From Microcaldota archaeon (GTDB lineage: Archaea > Micrarchaeota > Micrarchaeia > Anstonellales > Bilamarchaeaceae), in the NCBI GenBank assembly GCA_030648615.1, contig JAUSHJ010000063.1, positions 1 through 56,813 on the forward strand: a stretch of 56,813 nt of DNA, read 5' to 3'. Position 1 is the stretch's first letter, and the number at the start of each line of letters is the position of its first letter. The notes under the pieces are model-generated. The model was given only the letters and a program-made list of their open reading frames with translations. It was not told the origin of the DNA and searched no databases. Made by a program: the position numbers and the translations under genes. Positions 1-7,788 of the stretch are shown here, piece after piece.

Positions 1-1
1 A

Positions 2-2191
2 GATGGAAAGAAACATCTGTTGCCTTCAGATCTTCAGCAAACTGCAGTTACCGCATTGAGTGGCACTATGGGTCAGCTATGGCAGGTCATAGATAACTAT
101 ACCTATGCTAGGTTAGGTCTCGAACCTGGTGCTACTATGCCTGCAAATCAGGGAGTAGAAGCTGACATAAAATCAATGCCTTTCTGGAAAAATCCTGCAC
201 TTAGCAGAGGTACTTCTCTAAATGGTTTCTCTATGGGCTACGATCTAGGTGATTGGAGCATTTATGGAATTAAGGGAGATATAATAGAATTTCAGAAAGG
301 AGAAAAGATATTTGGTCAAGGTGGTGGTGGAGTTATGACACGAAATATATTTGACGAGCACGACGCCATTGGGATATTTTACCGTGCATCTGTGCCAACT
401 GAAATTCCTAGTGTAGGAAAATTAACTGAAGACAAATATTCTCAAGTAGATATTATTTATCAAAGACTTCCTAAAGATCAGAACAAATGGGCATTTTTCG
501 GTAGAATCATGGCAGGTGGAATTTCACCGAGCGATGCTGCACTTATTCCAGGTGCCGCTGTATTTTCTGGTGGATGGAGCGGAGCAACTTTGGGTCTCGA
601 AGTGAAGGGAGAAAGAATTACCACAGTTAAAATCAAGGAAGAAGAAAAAGTCATTAAACGAATGGGTTATGGAGCTATTTTGGGTCATGCTGCATTGCCA
701 TTACCTGAACTTACTGCAATTGCATTAACTAGTTCTGAAGATTACGCGAAGAGGGTGGAAAACTATCTTTCAAGTGCTTATGGTTATGAGCTAGATCACG
801 AAGATGACAAATCCAAGCGCATTGGTTTATTTGCAGGTGGAACTTATCTACATTCTATTCTTACAACCGGTATACGGAAAAATTTGAGGTCGGGTGCAAT
901 AAGCGAAGAAGAAGCTAAGACCGCAAATGATTACGGATCTGCGATGGTGATTGGATGGTATCAGAAACATTCCATACTAATCGGAGCTGAGAAAGTACCT
1001 TATTTCATAGATGCGTCACAACGCATAGAACAAGCGCAGCAGGCATTGGTAGAAAATCCTGAATATGCACGAGCTATAATGGAAAGTGCAGTTTCTGATA
1101 TCAAGGGTCTGAAAAGTGCCGAACGTACTAAATTTGCATTTGGTTATGGGTGGGATGACAGAGTATATGTTATTGCAGCCAGTGATTTTGAAACAATGGC
1201 TGGCATGCGTGCAATAGCTCTAATTACTGGTGATCCAGAAAGAGATAAACAGTGGGTTGGAGAAGCGGTAGCTCAAATAACTCATTATTCAAATCCAGCG
1301 ATACTTGATACTCTTGCAAGATTAAGTTTCCCACTTCCAGGTACAAGGTGGTTATCAAGAGCTTCTCTTGGTGCTGGTCCAGTCTTTGCAGCATCCATTC
1401 CATTAAAGTCTGGTGCTTTCGGAGAACCGATAAATGAATCAGAGTCGTCTAAAATAGGAACCATCAGAAAAGTGGGTTGGACCTACCAAGGAATTCTTAG
1501 AACGTATCGTAGCAGCGATCCTGAAGGATGGGAAGTTTTGTCAGGTCTTATGGGATCAACACGTGAAATAAACGACTATAGCTTTTATTCAGTTAGTGAA
1601 ACACCTGGCAATTCAACTTCTGGAAAACGCCGCGAAAGTGAGTTGCAGATATTACCAATTACTGCAGAGAAGCTCATTAAAACTAGTGGTGGGGCGTTTG
1701 ACAAGACAAATACCTATCTTCTAATCGATAACAAAAATCGAAAGGTATATGCTATGGATTCTAGCTCAGTGGATACAAATCGCCTAGTTAAACTTGCAGC
1801 TGTTGATGAAAGCGCGTGGTTGTTTACAGTCGGTTTCAATAAATCTACCATTATACCTAAAGATATCAGAGGGCAGAGAACTGTTAGTAGTAGCGGGTGG
1901 GACATGATTGTGAGTGCAGGTCCGCTTAATCGTAAAACAGGTGAACTTCCAATTTACGGTGGAGCTTCCAAGGCGTCCGTGGCAGGTGGTGCTGGCGTAG
2001 CATGGTCTAAAACTGATGAAACATCATTAGTTCGCGTTGGTAGCAGTGGCGGTATCGGAACACAACCAAATTTCTTCACAGTATGGGATTCATCGCAATC
2101 AAATTTGGCATTCACGCCATTAGTTTCTTCTACCGATCAACAGAGTAAAAATCCGTGGTGGGTAGGAGCATACGTGCAATTAAAATTTTAA
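2..2191 (+). CDS. Large envelope-like protein, 5' end outside window
   Basis: The reading frame is open to the left edge, so this is the C-terminal part (about 730 residues) of a longer protein. The first possible start inside the window is a TTG at 20, which I do not believe is the true start. I do not recognise a family. The protein is rich in Gly, Ser and aromatic residues, has many short alternating segments that look like beta strands (for example GYGAILGHAALPLP and GAGPVFAASIPL), and ends WWVGAYVQLKF. That ending, with a terminal Phe, resembles the last strand of bacterial outer-membrane barrels, which would be odd in an archaeon. I see no membrane helices. A surface or secreted role is an inference from composition only. 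Confidence 0.75.
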   Translation, partial: DGKKHLLPSDLQQTAVTALSGTMGQLWQVIDNYTYARLGLEPGATMPANQGVEADIKSMPFWKNPALSRGTSLNGFSMGYDLGDWSIYGIKGDIIEFQKGEKIFGQGGGGVMTRNIFDEHDAIGIFYRASVPTEIPSVGKLTEDKYSQVDIIYQRLPKDQNKWAFFGRIMAGGISPSDAALIPGAAVFSGGWSGATLGLEVKGERITTVKIKEEEKVIKRMGYGAILGHAALPLPELTAIALTSSEDYAKRVENYLSSAYGYELDHEDDKSKRIGLFAGGTYLHSILTTGIRKNLRSGAISEEEAKTANDYGSAMVIGWYQKHSILIGAEKVPYFIDASQRIEQAQQALVENPEYARAIMESAVSDIKGLKSAERTKFAFGYGWDDRVYVIAASDFETMAGMRAIALITGDPERDKQWVGEAVAQITHYSNPAILDTLARLSFPLPGTRWLSRASLGAGPVFAASIPLKSGAFGEPINESESSKIGTIRKVGWTYQGILRTYRSSDPEGWEVLSGLMGSTREINDYSFYSVSETPGNSTSGKRRESELQILPITAEKLIKTSGGAFDKTNTYLLIDNKNRKVYAMDSSSVDTNRLVKLAAVDESAWLFTVGFNKSTIIPKDIRGQRTVSSSGWDMIVSAGPLNRKTGELPIYGGASKASVAGGAGVAWSKTDETSLVRVGSSGGIGTQPNFFTVWDSSQSNLAFTPLVSSTDQQSKNPWWVGAYVQLKF

Positions 2192-2236
2192 GTGTTGAGT
2201 TTATTTTTAAATATTTTCAATCTAACCCCTCCAATT

Positions 2237-2380
2237 GTTCAGCCTACAATGTACACCACTAATCAAATCAACTAGTTTTTCTCATATTTCTTGGTTGTGT
2301 ACAGCTTGAGTCAAAATAGTTTTGACTCAGGATTAAGTTTACGGGGGCAAAACCACTGCCCAAACCAAAGAAGTAATACT
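2237..2380. repeat. Direct repeat copy 1 flanking the ATPase gene
   Basis: About 140 bp that recurs at 3749-3890 with roughly 80 percent identity. It contains GTACACcA...TTGGTTGTGTAC-type inverted arms and a perfect hairpin, GAGTCAAAA-TAG-TTTTGACTC, followed by GTTTACGGRRGCAAAACC. The two copies bracket exactly one gene, the ATPase at 2405-3661. Confidence 0.85.
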
Positions 2381-2404
2381 TTTTCATTTTTCTCTCTCAT
2401 TATT

Positions 2405-3661
2405 CTATACCCACGGTTTCAATAAGAACTTCCAGAGCGGAACATGCAGGATATCTCCATCATAATCATGTTTTTTAGTTATTAAAATTCCTTTCCATCC
2501 CTTATTTCTCTCCAGGAAATATCTAAGGTTCTTTTCATCCGAGCTAACGATATGTTCCTGATATTTGACTTCCATGGCAATTTTTTGTTGCGGAATTAGG
2601 AAATCCACTTCTCTCCCTTCCGCATCCCTCCAGAAATGGGCAGCATCAATCCACTGGCCTACCGAATTCTCTGCAAGCGCTCCGAGAGTTATATCCGGAT
2701 TTAACGACTTTAATATTCCATTATCAGTAAAAATTATTTTTTTTGCAGTACGTTTTTGTTTCATCACAGATTTTGTATAGTTATATATCTGCCATACGGA
2801 AAGGCTTCTCTTTAGTATTTCAAGTTGCTCTGAAACCACTGGGTGACTACACCCTAATATTTGTGCCATGCTTTGATACTGAAATACTGAACCGCTTGTC
2901 GCAGCAGCCAGTTCCAGTGTTTTCATTAGCATGTCATGATTTGCACGAGGGAAAATCGCTGGAATGTCTTTGAAAAATAGCGGATCAAGAAGAGAATTTC
3001 TGATATATTTTTCCCTGTCTTTGTTTTCCAATAATTCTGCTTCTGGTAATCCTCCGTTCTTTATGTATTCTTCACATATGATTATCATCTTTTGTTCGTT
3101 TGTTATCATTTCTCGGTCTGACAAAGGTATCGTCATACCTTTCAGATTCAAATATTCCCGAAAAGAAAACGGATTTATCTTTATCAATCTGAGTCTTCCT
3201 GCCAGACTTTCAGATGATCTTCTGTCCAATTCAAGTGCTGAACTTCCGGTTACGATGAATTTTATATCTGATAGATCATAGTGTCGTTTCAATACATCTT
3301 GCCAGTCTTTCACGAACATTATTTCATCAAATATGATTACTTTTGACCCTTTGCTCTTGAAAAAACTAATGAGAGAATTCAGTTCGTCTGATCCAGTTCT
3401 CATGCTTCTGTCAAATTCGAACCAGCCAATTTCGTTAGGTGACATTCCTTTTTGAATGAGCTTTTGCATTAGTTGTCTGGTTATCACGGATTTTCCGACA
3501 CGTCTAAGTCCGCGTAGCACTATCATAAATTTGGTCTTTACTGCATTTTCCAGGGTTGGAAAAATATCTCTCTCTATTATCGCGTTCGTCACACGTGGAA
3601 ATTCTATTTTGCCCGTTTCCCAGTGTATATTTTGTGAAATTGCCTCTTTTATAAAGTCCAT
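2405..3661 (-). CDS. AAA+ ATPase with C-terminal DUF4143 domain
   Basis: A 418-residue P-loop ATPase of the archaeal/bacterial AAA plus DUF4143 family. Walker A is GLRRVGKS at about residues 51-58 and Walker B is VIIFDEI near 108-114. Sensor-like TGSSALEL and an SLAGRLRLIKINPFSFREYL segment follow, then the DUF4143 region with a nuclease-like core, EVDFLIPQQKIAMEVKYQ. I start it at the ATG preceded by TAGGTG rather than at the GTG four codons upstream, because the TAGGTG would serve as ribosome binding site. Members are common in variable genome regions and their cellular role is poorly defined. The gene stands alone between two direct repeats, suggesting it arrived as a unit. Confidence 0.92.
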   Translation of the reverse strand: MDFIKEAISQNIHWETGKIEFPRVTNAIIERDIFPTLENAVKTKFMIVLRGLRRVGKSVITRQLMQKLIQKGMSPNEIGWFEFDRSMRTGSDELNSLISFFKSKGSKVIIFDEIMFVKDWQDVLKRHYDLSDIKFIVTGSSALELDRRSSESLAGRLRLIKINPFSFREYLNLKGMTIPLSDREMITNEQKMIIICEEYIKNGGLPEAELLENKDREKYIRNSLLDPLFFKDIPAIFPRANHDMLMKTLELAAATSGSVFQYQSMAQILGCSHPVVSEQLEILKRSLSVWQIYNYTKSVMKQKRTAKKIIFTDNGILKSLNPDITLGALAENSVGQWIDAAHFWRDAEGREVDFLIPQQKIAMEVKYQEHIVSSDEKNLRYFLERNKGWKGILITKKHDYDGDILHVPLWKFLLKPWV

Positions 3662-3748
3662 TTTGTGAAACACCTACTTTCATATTATGGGTAAGGGTTT
3701 AAATATCCTTCCATGTATCAATTTATTTTTATTGTGATTTTTCTAATA

Positions 3749-3890
3749 GTTCCGCCTACGATGTACACAACCAATTAAATCAATTGTTTAGCTCATATTT
3801 CTGGTTGTGTACAGCTTGAGTCAAAATAGTTTTGACTCAGGATACGGTTTACGGAAGCAAAACCTGTTCCGAAGCCTAAGAAATAGTCTT
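3749..3890. repeat. Direct repeat copy 2 flanking the ATPase gene
   Basis: Second copy of the 2237-2380 repeat, in the same orientation. Here the outer inverted arms are perfect (GTACACAACCA at 3762 and TGGTTGTGTAC at 3802) and the GAGTCAAAA/TTTTGACTC hairpin is unchanged. The 3662-4046 gene-free stretch consists of this repeat, the trm56 tail fragment and AT-rich promoter-like DNA for the next gene. Confidence 0.85.
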
Positions 3891-3891
3891 C

Positions 3892-3972
3892 TCAACCAGT
3901 TAGTTTCTCAACATTCTTCCCTTTTTCAGTTGGCACAATCCTTATTTTCGTATTCTTTAAAAATATGTGCTG
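3892..3972 (-). pseudogene. Detached 3' end of a trm56 gene, copy A
   Basis: Read on the minus strand this encodes NTKIRIVPTEKGKNVEKL followed by TG and a stop. The C-terminus of intact Trm56 at 6297 is NAKIKIVPTEKGKNIEKL, so 15 of 18 residues match, while the DNA differs mostly at third codon positions. No start codon or methylase body precedes it. It is therefore a fragment of a homologous gene end, not a gene. It lies just left of the BRO-like gene and in the same orientation as copy B and intact trm56. Confidence 0.75.
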
Positions 3973-4046
3973 GTTAATAAATTTTAATAATTATTCTGGT
4001 ACGATCGAAACCTGGTTAGAACATATTTCGTGACACTACTAAAAAG

Positions 4047-4901
4047 ATGATACTGATGGACAAAGATAACTCACTTATTGTTTTTCAAGATAAGGCTATC
4101 AGGAGAGTTTGGCATCAAAATCAGTGGTTTTTTTCAGTAATTGATATAGTTGAAGTTCTTACTGACAGTACTAATCCTAGAAATTACTGGAGTATGCTTA
4201 AAAAAAGGGAATTGGATTTTGGAGTCCAGTTGTCCACATTTTGTGTACAACTGAAATTGTCCTCTTCAGATGGCAAGATGTATGAGACAGATTGTGCCAA
4301 TACAAAATCAATTTTTAGGTTAATTCAATCTATACCTTCAAGGAAGGCAGAACCATTCAAATTATGGCTTGCCCAGGTTGGGTATGAACGCGTTTTGGAG
4401 ATAGAAAATCCGGAAATTGCGCAAGAGCGTATGAAAGAGATTTATGTACAGAAAGGTTATTCAAAATCATGGATAGATAAGCGATTAAGGGGGATAGCAG
4501 TAAGACAAGACCTTACAGATGAATGGAAAAGTAGAGGAATTCAAAGCCAAGACGATTTTTCAATACTCACGGCAGACATATGTAAGGCAACTTTCGATAT
4601 GACTCCTTTAGAATACAAGAAACTCAAAGGACTCACAAAAGAAAACCTTAGAGATCATATGGGAGATCTTGAACTCATATTTACTATGTTGGGAGAAGCA
4701 TCAACAGCTGAGCTTGAGCGAGTCAAAGATCCTAAAACATTTATCGAACATCAAAATCTATCTCGAGATGGCGGAAAAGTTGCAAAGAACGCAAGACTAG
4801 AACTTGAAAGTAAGACTAAAAGATCCGTAATAAGTCAAGAAAATTATCTAGATCAACCAGAGAAAGAAAAGCGAAAAAGATTATTAGAACAAGAAAAATA
4901 A
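4047..4901 (+). CDS. BRO-N / DinD-like DNA-binding protein
   Basis: A 284-residue protein. Residues 1-110 match the BRO N-terminal fold seen in phage antirepressors and baculovirus BRO proteins (VWHQNQWFFSVIDIVEVL, then NYWSMLKKRELD and KSIFRLIQSIPSRKAEPFKLWL). The C-terminal half (SWIDKRLRGIAVRQDLTDEWKSRG, ILTADICKATFDMTPLEYK, NLRDHMGDLELIFTMLGEAST) resembles the DNA-damage-inducible protein D family. Such genes travel on phages, plasmids and islands. It sits between two trm56 tail fragments and has no operon partner. A second ATG lies three codons in; either could be the start. Confidence 0.85.
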   Translation: MILMDKDNSLIVFQDKAIRRVWHQNQWFFSVIDIVEVLTDSTNPRNYWSMLKKRELDFGVQLSTFCVQLKLSSSDGKMYETDCANTKSIFRLIQSIPSRKAEPFKLWLAQVGYERVLEIENPEIAQERMKEIYVQKGYSKSWIDKRLRGIAVRQDLTDEWKSRGIQSQDDFSILTADICKATFDMTPLEYKKLKGLTKENLRDHMGDLELIFTMLGEASTAELERVKDPKTFIEHQNLSRDGGKVAKNARLELESKTKRSVISQENYLDQPEKEKRKRLLEQEK

Positions 4902-4956
4902 TCTAGTGTTTCTCAATCTGTTTTGCCTTGTTAGTCAAAATCTTTCGAAATGCTTG

Positions 4957-5052
4957 CTAGCGTTTCTCAATATTCTTTCCTTTTTCCGTTGGAACATTCT
5001 TTATCTTAGCAATAATAACTTCTCTTTTAACGTTTTCTCCAGTTGCTATTTT
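4957..5052 (-). pseudogene. Detached 3' end of a trm56 gene, copy B
   Basis: On the minus strand this reads AKIKNVPTEKGKNIEKR and a stop, preceded by about 14 residues unlike Trm56 and then an in-frame stop. It matches the end of intact Trm56 (AKIKIVPTEKGKNIEKL) almost completely. It lies between the BRO-like gene and the AbiE-like pair. Confidence 0.75.
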
Positions 5053-5101
5053 CTAGCATTGGAACGAAATGATTTATAAACTTTAGCTAGGAAATCCAAC
5101 C

Positions 5102-5752
5102 ATGAACTTACTGGAAATGAAAAATAGGCTTGCCTTGGAAACTGCAAAACTAATATTTCAAAATAGCATCGAGGTAGTATTCATAGGGGGCACAGCTCTC
5201 AATACGTTTCATATTAATTATCGATACTCCGAAGATCTGGATCTAGCTTATCAAACGAGAAATCCCAAAACCGAAATCGAAGATCTTCTAGTAGCACATG
5301 GTTATGCTGTTGACAAAACCTCCTTTAATTTCAGGGACATCATTAGTTTAGATGCGGTTTCAATCAAACTAGATGTTTTGAAGTATGAAAAAAAATATAA
5401 TGGTACGACTACGGAAAAACTTGGAGAGACGACTGTGACTACGTTGAAGATCGAAGAGTTTTCGGTTGAGAAAACGATAAGCTTTTTTACGAGAGAAGAT
5501 ATTGCTGGACTGGCAAGGGATGCACACGATCTTTTTTCCATAGAAAATAGATATCATAACTCTTTGGATTTGGCAAAAAAAGCAGAGAAAATCATAAAGA
5601 AAAACGTTTCCAGTTTTAATTACAATATTGATCTATTCGAGAACAACAGATCTAAAGTAGAAAGTGCAGTAGGTCCATATCTTAGAACTCCAATTATTTT
5701 TGAAGATGTCTTGGAGTTCTTGAAGAAATTGCAAGGTGTATTAGTTGATTGA
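5102..5752 (+). CDS. AbiEii-type nucleotidyltransferase (toxin-like)
   Basis: A 216-residue protein of the AbiEii/AbiGii nucleotidyltransferase family. The diagnostic GGTAL box is at residues 29-33, and the SEDLD motif carrying the metal-binding Asp pair is at 43-47, followed by a basic/hydrophobic stretch and KIEEFSVEKTISFFTREDIAGLARDAHDL typical of the family. In type IV toxin-antitoxin systems the AbiEii partner is the toxin and AbiEi the antitoxin. The gene overlaps the following ORF by 8 bp, so the two are translationally coupled. The order here is nucleotidyltransferase first, the reverse of most abiE operons. Confidence 0.88.
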   Translation: MNLLEMKNRLALETAKLIFQNSIEVVFIGGTALNTFHINYRYSEDLDLAYQTRNPKTEIEDLLVAHGYAVDKTSFNFRDIISLDAVSIKLDVLKYEKKYNGTTTEKLGETTVTTLKIEEFSVEKTISFFTREDIAGLARDAHDLFSIENRYHNSLDLAKKAEKIIKKNVSSFNYNIDLFENNRSKVESAVGPYLRTPIIFEDVLEFLKKLQGVLVD

Positions 5753-6296
5753 ACCTATCCCAGGGAATGTTTACAAGAACAAGGATATCCCCAATGCAAA
5801 TACTCTTTATAGTGAGATGAAGCTATTCCCTACACCGTTTAAGGGTATTTACTACGTGCCCTATGAATCAGAAAGAAATGGCCAGTACATCACTGATCCT
5901 CATCTGATTATATTTAAGGCGGCAGAGCTTTATTTGAAATCCAATAAATACTATTTTGGTCTGTATTCTGCGTTGTACTATCATAGAATAATCTGGAACG
6001 CACTAGGATTAGACATATTAAATATGAAAATCAGCAGGAAAATAAATAGAAAACTTCCTTCAAAAAAATATTGGCGAGGCAGGGTGATAAATAAAATATT
6101 GTCTGTATATCCATTTCCGATACGTTTTCACAGGATTGGGAAATTTGATCTGCTGGGAGTTATCAAGAAGGGAGCAATTACATACTCTGATTTGAGAAAA
6201 ACAAAGTCCGATGCGATATTTCTATGCAAAAAAGGAGACAAAACCGCGTGTGAAGTGTTAAAAATATTAGAAAAAACTCAAAAAAATAAGAAGTAA
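5745..6296 (+). CDS. Probable AbiEi-like partner of the nucleotidyltransferase
   Basis: A 183-residue basic protein starting at a TTG that overlaps the upstream stop. The central segment AELYLKSNKYYFGLYSALYYHRI resembles the core of AbiEi-type antitoxins and related regulators, where a similar YYxGxxSALxxH pattern occurs. The last 15 residues are Lys-rich. I see no clear N-terminal winged helix, so it may be a shortened form. Partnership is inferred from the 8-bp overlap and family habit. Its stop abuts the 3' end of trm56 (which runs the other way) with no spacer. Confidence 0.65.
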   Translation: MIEPIPGNVYKNKDIPNANTLYSEMKLFPTPFKGIYYVPYESERNGQYITDPHLIIFKAAELYLKSNKYYFGLYSALYYHRIIWNALGLDILNMKISRKINRKLPSKKYWRGRVINKILSVYPFPIRFHRIGKFDLLGVIKKGAITYSDLRKTKSDAIFLCKKGDKTACEVLKILEKTQKNKK

Positions 6297-6845
6297 TCAC
6301 AGTTTCTCAATATTCTTTCCTTTCTCAGTTGGCACAATTTTTATCTTAGCATTGGCAAAATCTTTTTCCTCCAGCATCCTATGCTGTGTTACCTCATTGA
6401 GGAAAATTCCAAGTGCAGCAACTTCGCTATGTGGCTGATTAGTCACAGCAGCATTAAAATCAGATAACTGGTAGACATCGGAAGGTACTTGTTCAGCACC
6501 AACAATAACAAGAAGTTTTGAGTCTCGCGTTTTGAGTCTCGAAACACAGGACTCTGAACCCAAGACCTTCAGGACTGGTAATCCATACATCGTTAAATGG
6601 CAGACAACAAATCCATTTTTTTTATGTTCATTGATGACTTTAGAATAGCTTTTTTCATGACGAACACTTAGTGATCCACCCCAGTTATCCACAATACTAG
6701 AGACTGATTTCTCAAGACTAGAATCATGCTGCCCACAGTAAATGAATTCAGTTGCACCAAATGCACGGGAAACCAGTGCAACATGTGTGGTGATTCTTTC
6801 ATCACGGGGTAATCGGTGGCCTAAACGTAAAATTGATATTTCCAT
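6297..6845 (-). CDS. trm56: tRNA (cytidine-56-2'-O)-methyltransferase Trm56
   Basis: A 182-residue member of the archaeal aTrm56 family, a SPOUT-class enzyme that methylates the ribose of C56 in the tRNA T-loop using SAM. The family signature ILRLGHRLPRDERITTH is at residues 4-20. The SAM-binding knot region is represented by LLVIVGAEQVPSDVYQLSDFNAAVTNQPHSEVAALGIFL. Length is normal. The stretch SRLKTRDSKLL is encoded by two copies of a TTTTGAGTCTCG word that also litters intergenic DNA here. Fragments of its 3' end recur twice to the left (3892 and 4957). Confidence 0.95.
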   Translation of the reverse strand: MEISILRLGHRLPRDERITTHVALVSRAFGATEFIYCGQHDSSLEKSVSSIVDNWGGSLSVRHEKSYSKVINEHKKNGFVVCHLTMYGLPVLKVLGSESCVSRLKTRDSKLLVIVGAEQVPSDVYQLSDFNAAVTNQPHSEVAALGIFLNEVTQHRMLEEKDFANAKIKIVPTEKGKNIEKL

Positions 6846-6934
6846 ATTCTTTATATAGAATAATTATTCTTTTAAAAGAATGATATTAAGGATAACAAAA
6901 ACCCTTTTAAACTACTCATCTCTATTCTTATCAT
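6846..6934. promoter_or_regulatory. Divergent promoter region trm56 / prepilin peptidase
   Basis: AT-rich intergenic region with the perfect palindrome ATTCTTTTAAAAGAAT and a GAATAATTATTC palindrome. CTATATAAAG lies just upstream of trm56. CTTTTAAACT about 30 bp before the peptidase ATG fits a TATA box for a near-leaderless transcript. Confidence 0.45.
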
Positions 6935-7783
6935 ATGTCTCTCGAGAGTTTGCTTTTCAGCAATATTCAAATGCCAGGTGAACTAGTACGCATAGCATTG
7001 GCTATCCTGGGAACTGCTGCAGTTGCCTATTTTGATATTTTCAATAATCGAAATATACCAAACAACTTTCTCTACGTATTTCTGGGAGTTTCCATACTTA
7101 CAAATATAGTATTCTTTGATCAGGATATATTCGTATTTGCAGCTATTATTGCAGTATTTCTCTCTCTATGGGGTTATTTATTCTATAGAGTTGGTCATTT
7201 CGGAGGTGCGGATGTTTTCGTTTTAGCATCGTTAACTCTGTTGTTGCCCATTCCGCCTTCATTCACACATATGCCATTCAACATGCCATTTATATTTGTG
7301 ATTTTCCTATTCGCATTAATCCTCTCTTCACTGTACTCTGTGGTGGATTTTGCAATAAAACTCACAAAAAAGAATGCAAAACCCAATATGATTTATTTTG
7401 CACTGTTGATTCCATATGCATTATTTGTATACATGTTTTCATCATCACCATTTTTTTCACTATCTTTTCTAATAATAATTTCTATTTCTCTAATTGCCAC
7501 CATATTCTTCGCAGCGTACAGAGAAGACATACTCAAGTTACAAGCTCAGAAAATTCCCATGAGTAAAGTAACTGAAGAAGATGTATTAGCAATAGAGCTC
7601 ATGGATAAGGATACTGTGTGGTTACACAGTCTTAAAAAGCTGATAACCACAGAAGAACTAAAACGACTTAGGAAACTGAAACTACAAGAAGTATGGGTGT
7701 ATACTAAACTCTTGCCGTTCCTTCCATTTGTTTTCCTTGGATTACTATTGTCTTTGGTATTCGCCAATTACCTGTTTTATTGA
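6935..7783 (+). CDS. Archaeal type IV prepilin peptidase (A24 family)
   Basis: A 282-residue polytopic membrane protease of the FlaK/PibD/EppA type, which removes class III signal peptides from pilins and archaellins. The two catalytic aspartates are visible: Asp34 in AYFDIFNNRNIPN and Asp93 in HFGGADVFVL (the GxGD-like site, here GGAD). There are about six hydrophobic segments plus a cytoplasmic charged insert (residues 190-250) and a C-terminal helix. Its likely substrates are the class III signal-peptide proteins at 50-54 kb. The downstream glycosyltransferase starts next to its stop, suggesting one transcript. Confidence 0.9.
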   Translation: MSLESLLFSNIQMPGELVRIALAILGTAAVAYFDIFNNRNIPNNFLYVFLGVSILTNIVFFDQDIFVFAAIIAVFLSLWGYLFYRVGHFGGADVFVLASLTLLLPIPPSFTHMPFNMPFIFVIFLFALILSSLYSVVDFAIKLTKKNAKPNMIYFALLIPYALFVYMFSSSPFFSLSFLIIISISLIATIFFAAYREDILKLQAQKIPMSKVTEEDVLAIELMDKDTVWLHSLKKLITTEELKRLRKLKLQEVWVYTKLLPFLPFVFLGLLLSLVFANYLFY

Positions 7784-7788
7784 TCTCC

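Noticed and set aside
4905-4925. A further trm56 tail just left of copy B (GTTTCTCAATCTG)
   Set aside because: Only ten bases match and the upstream reading frame does not resemble Trm56; too short to count as another copy.
2405-6845. A prophage or integrated plasmid
   Set aside because: Apart from the BRO-like gene there is no integrase, replication, packaging or structural gene; cargo-by-cargo insertion fits better.
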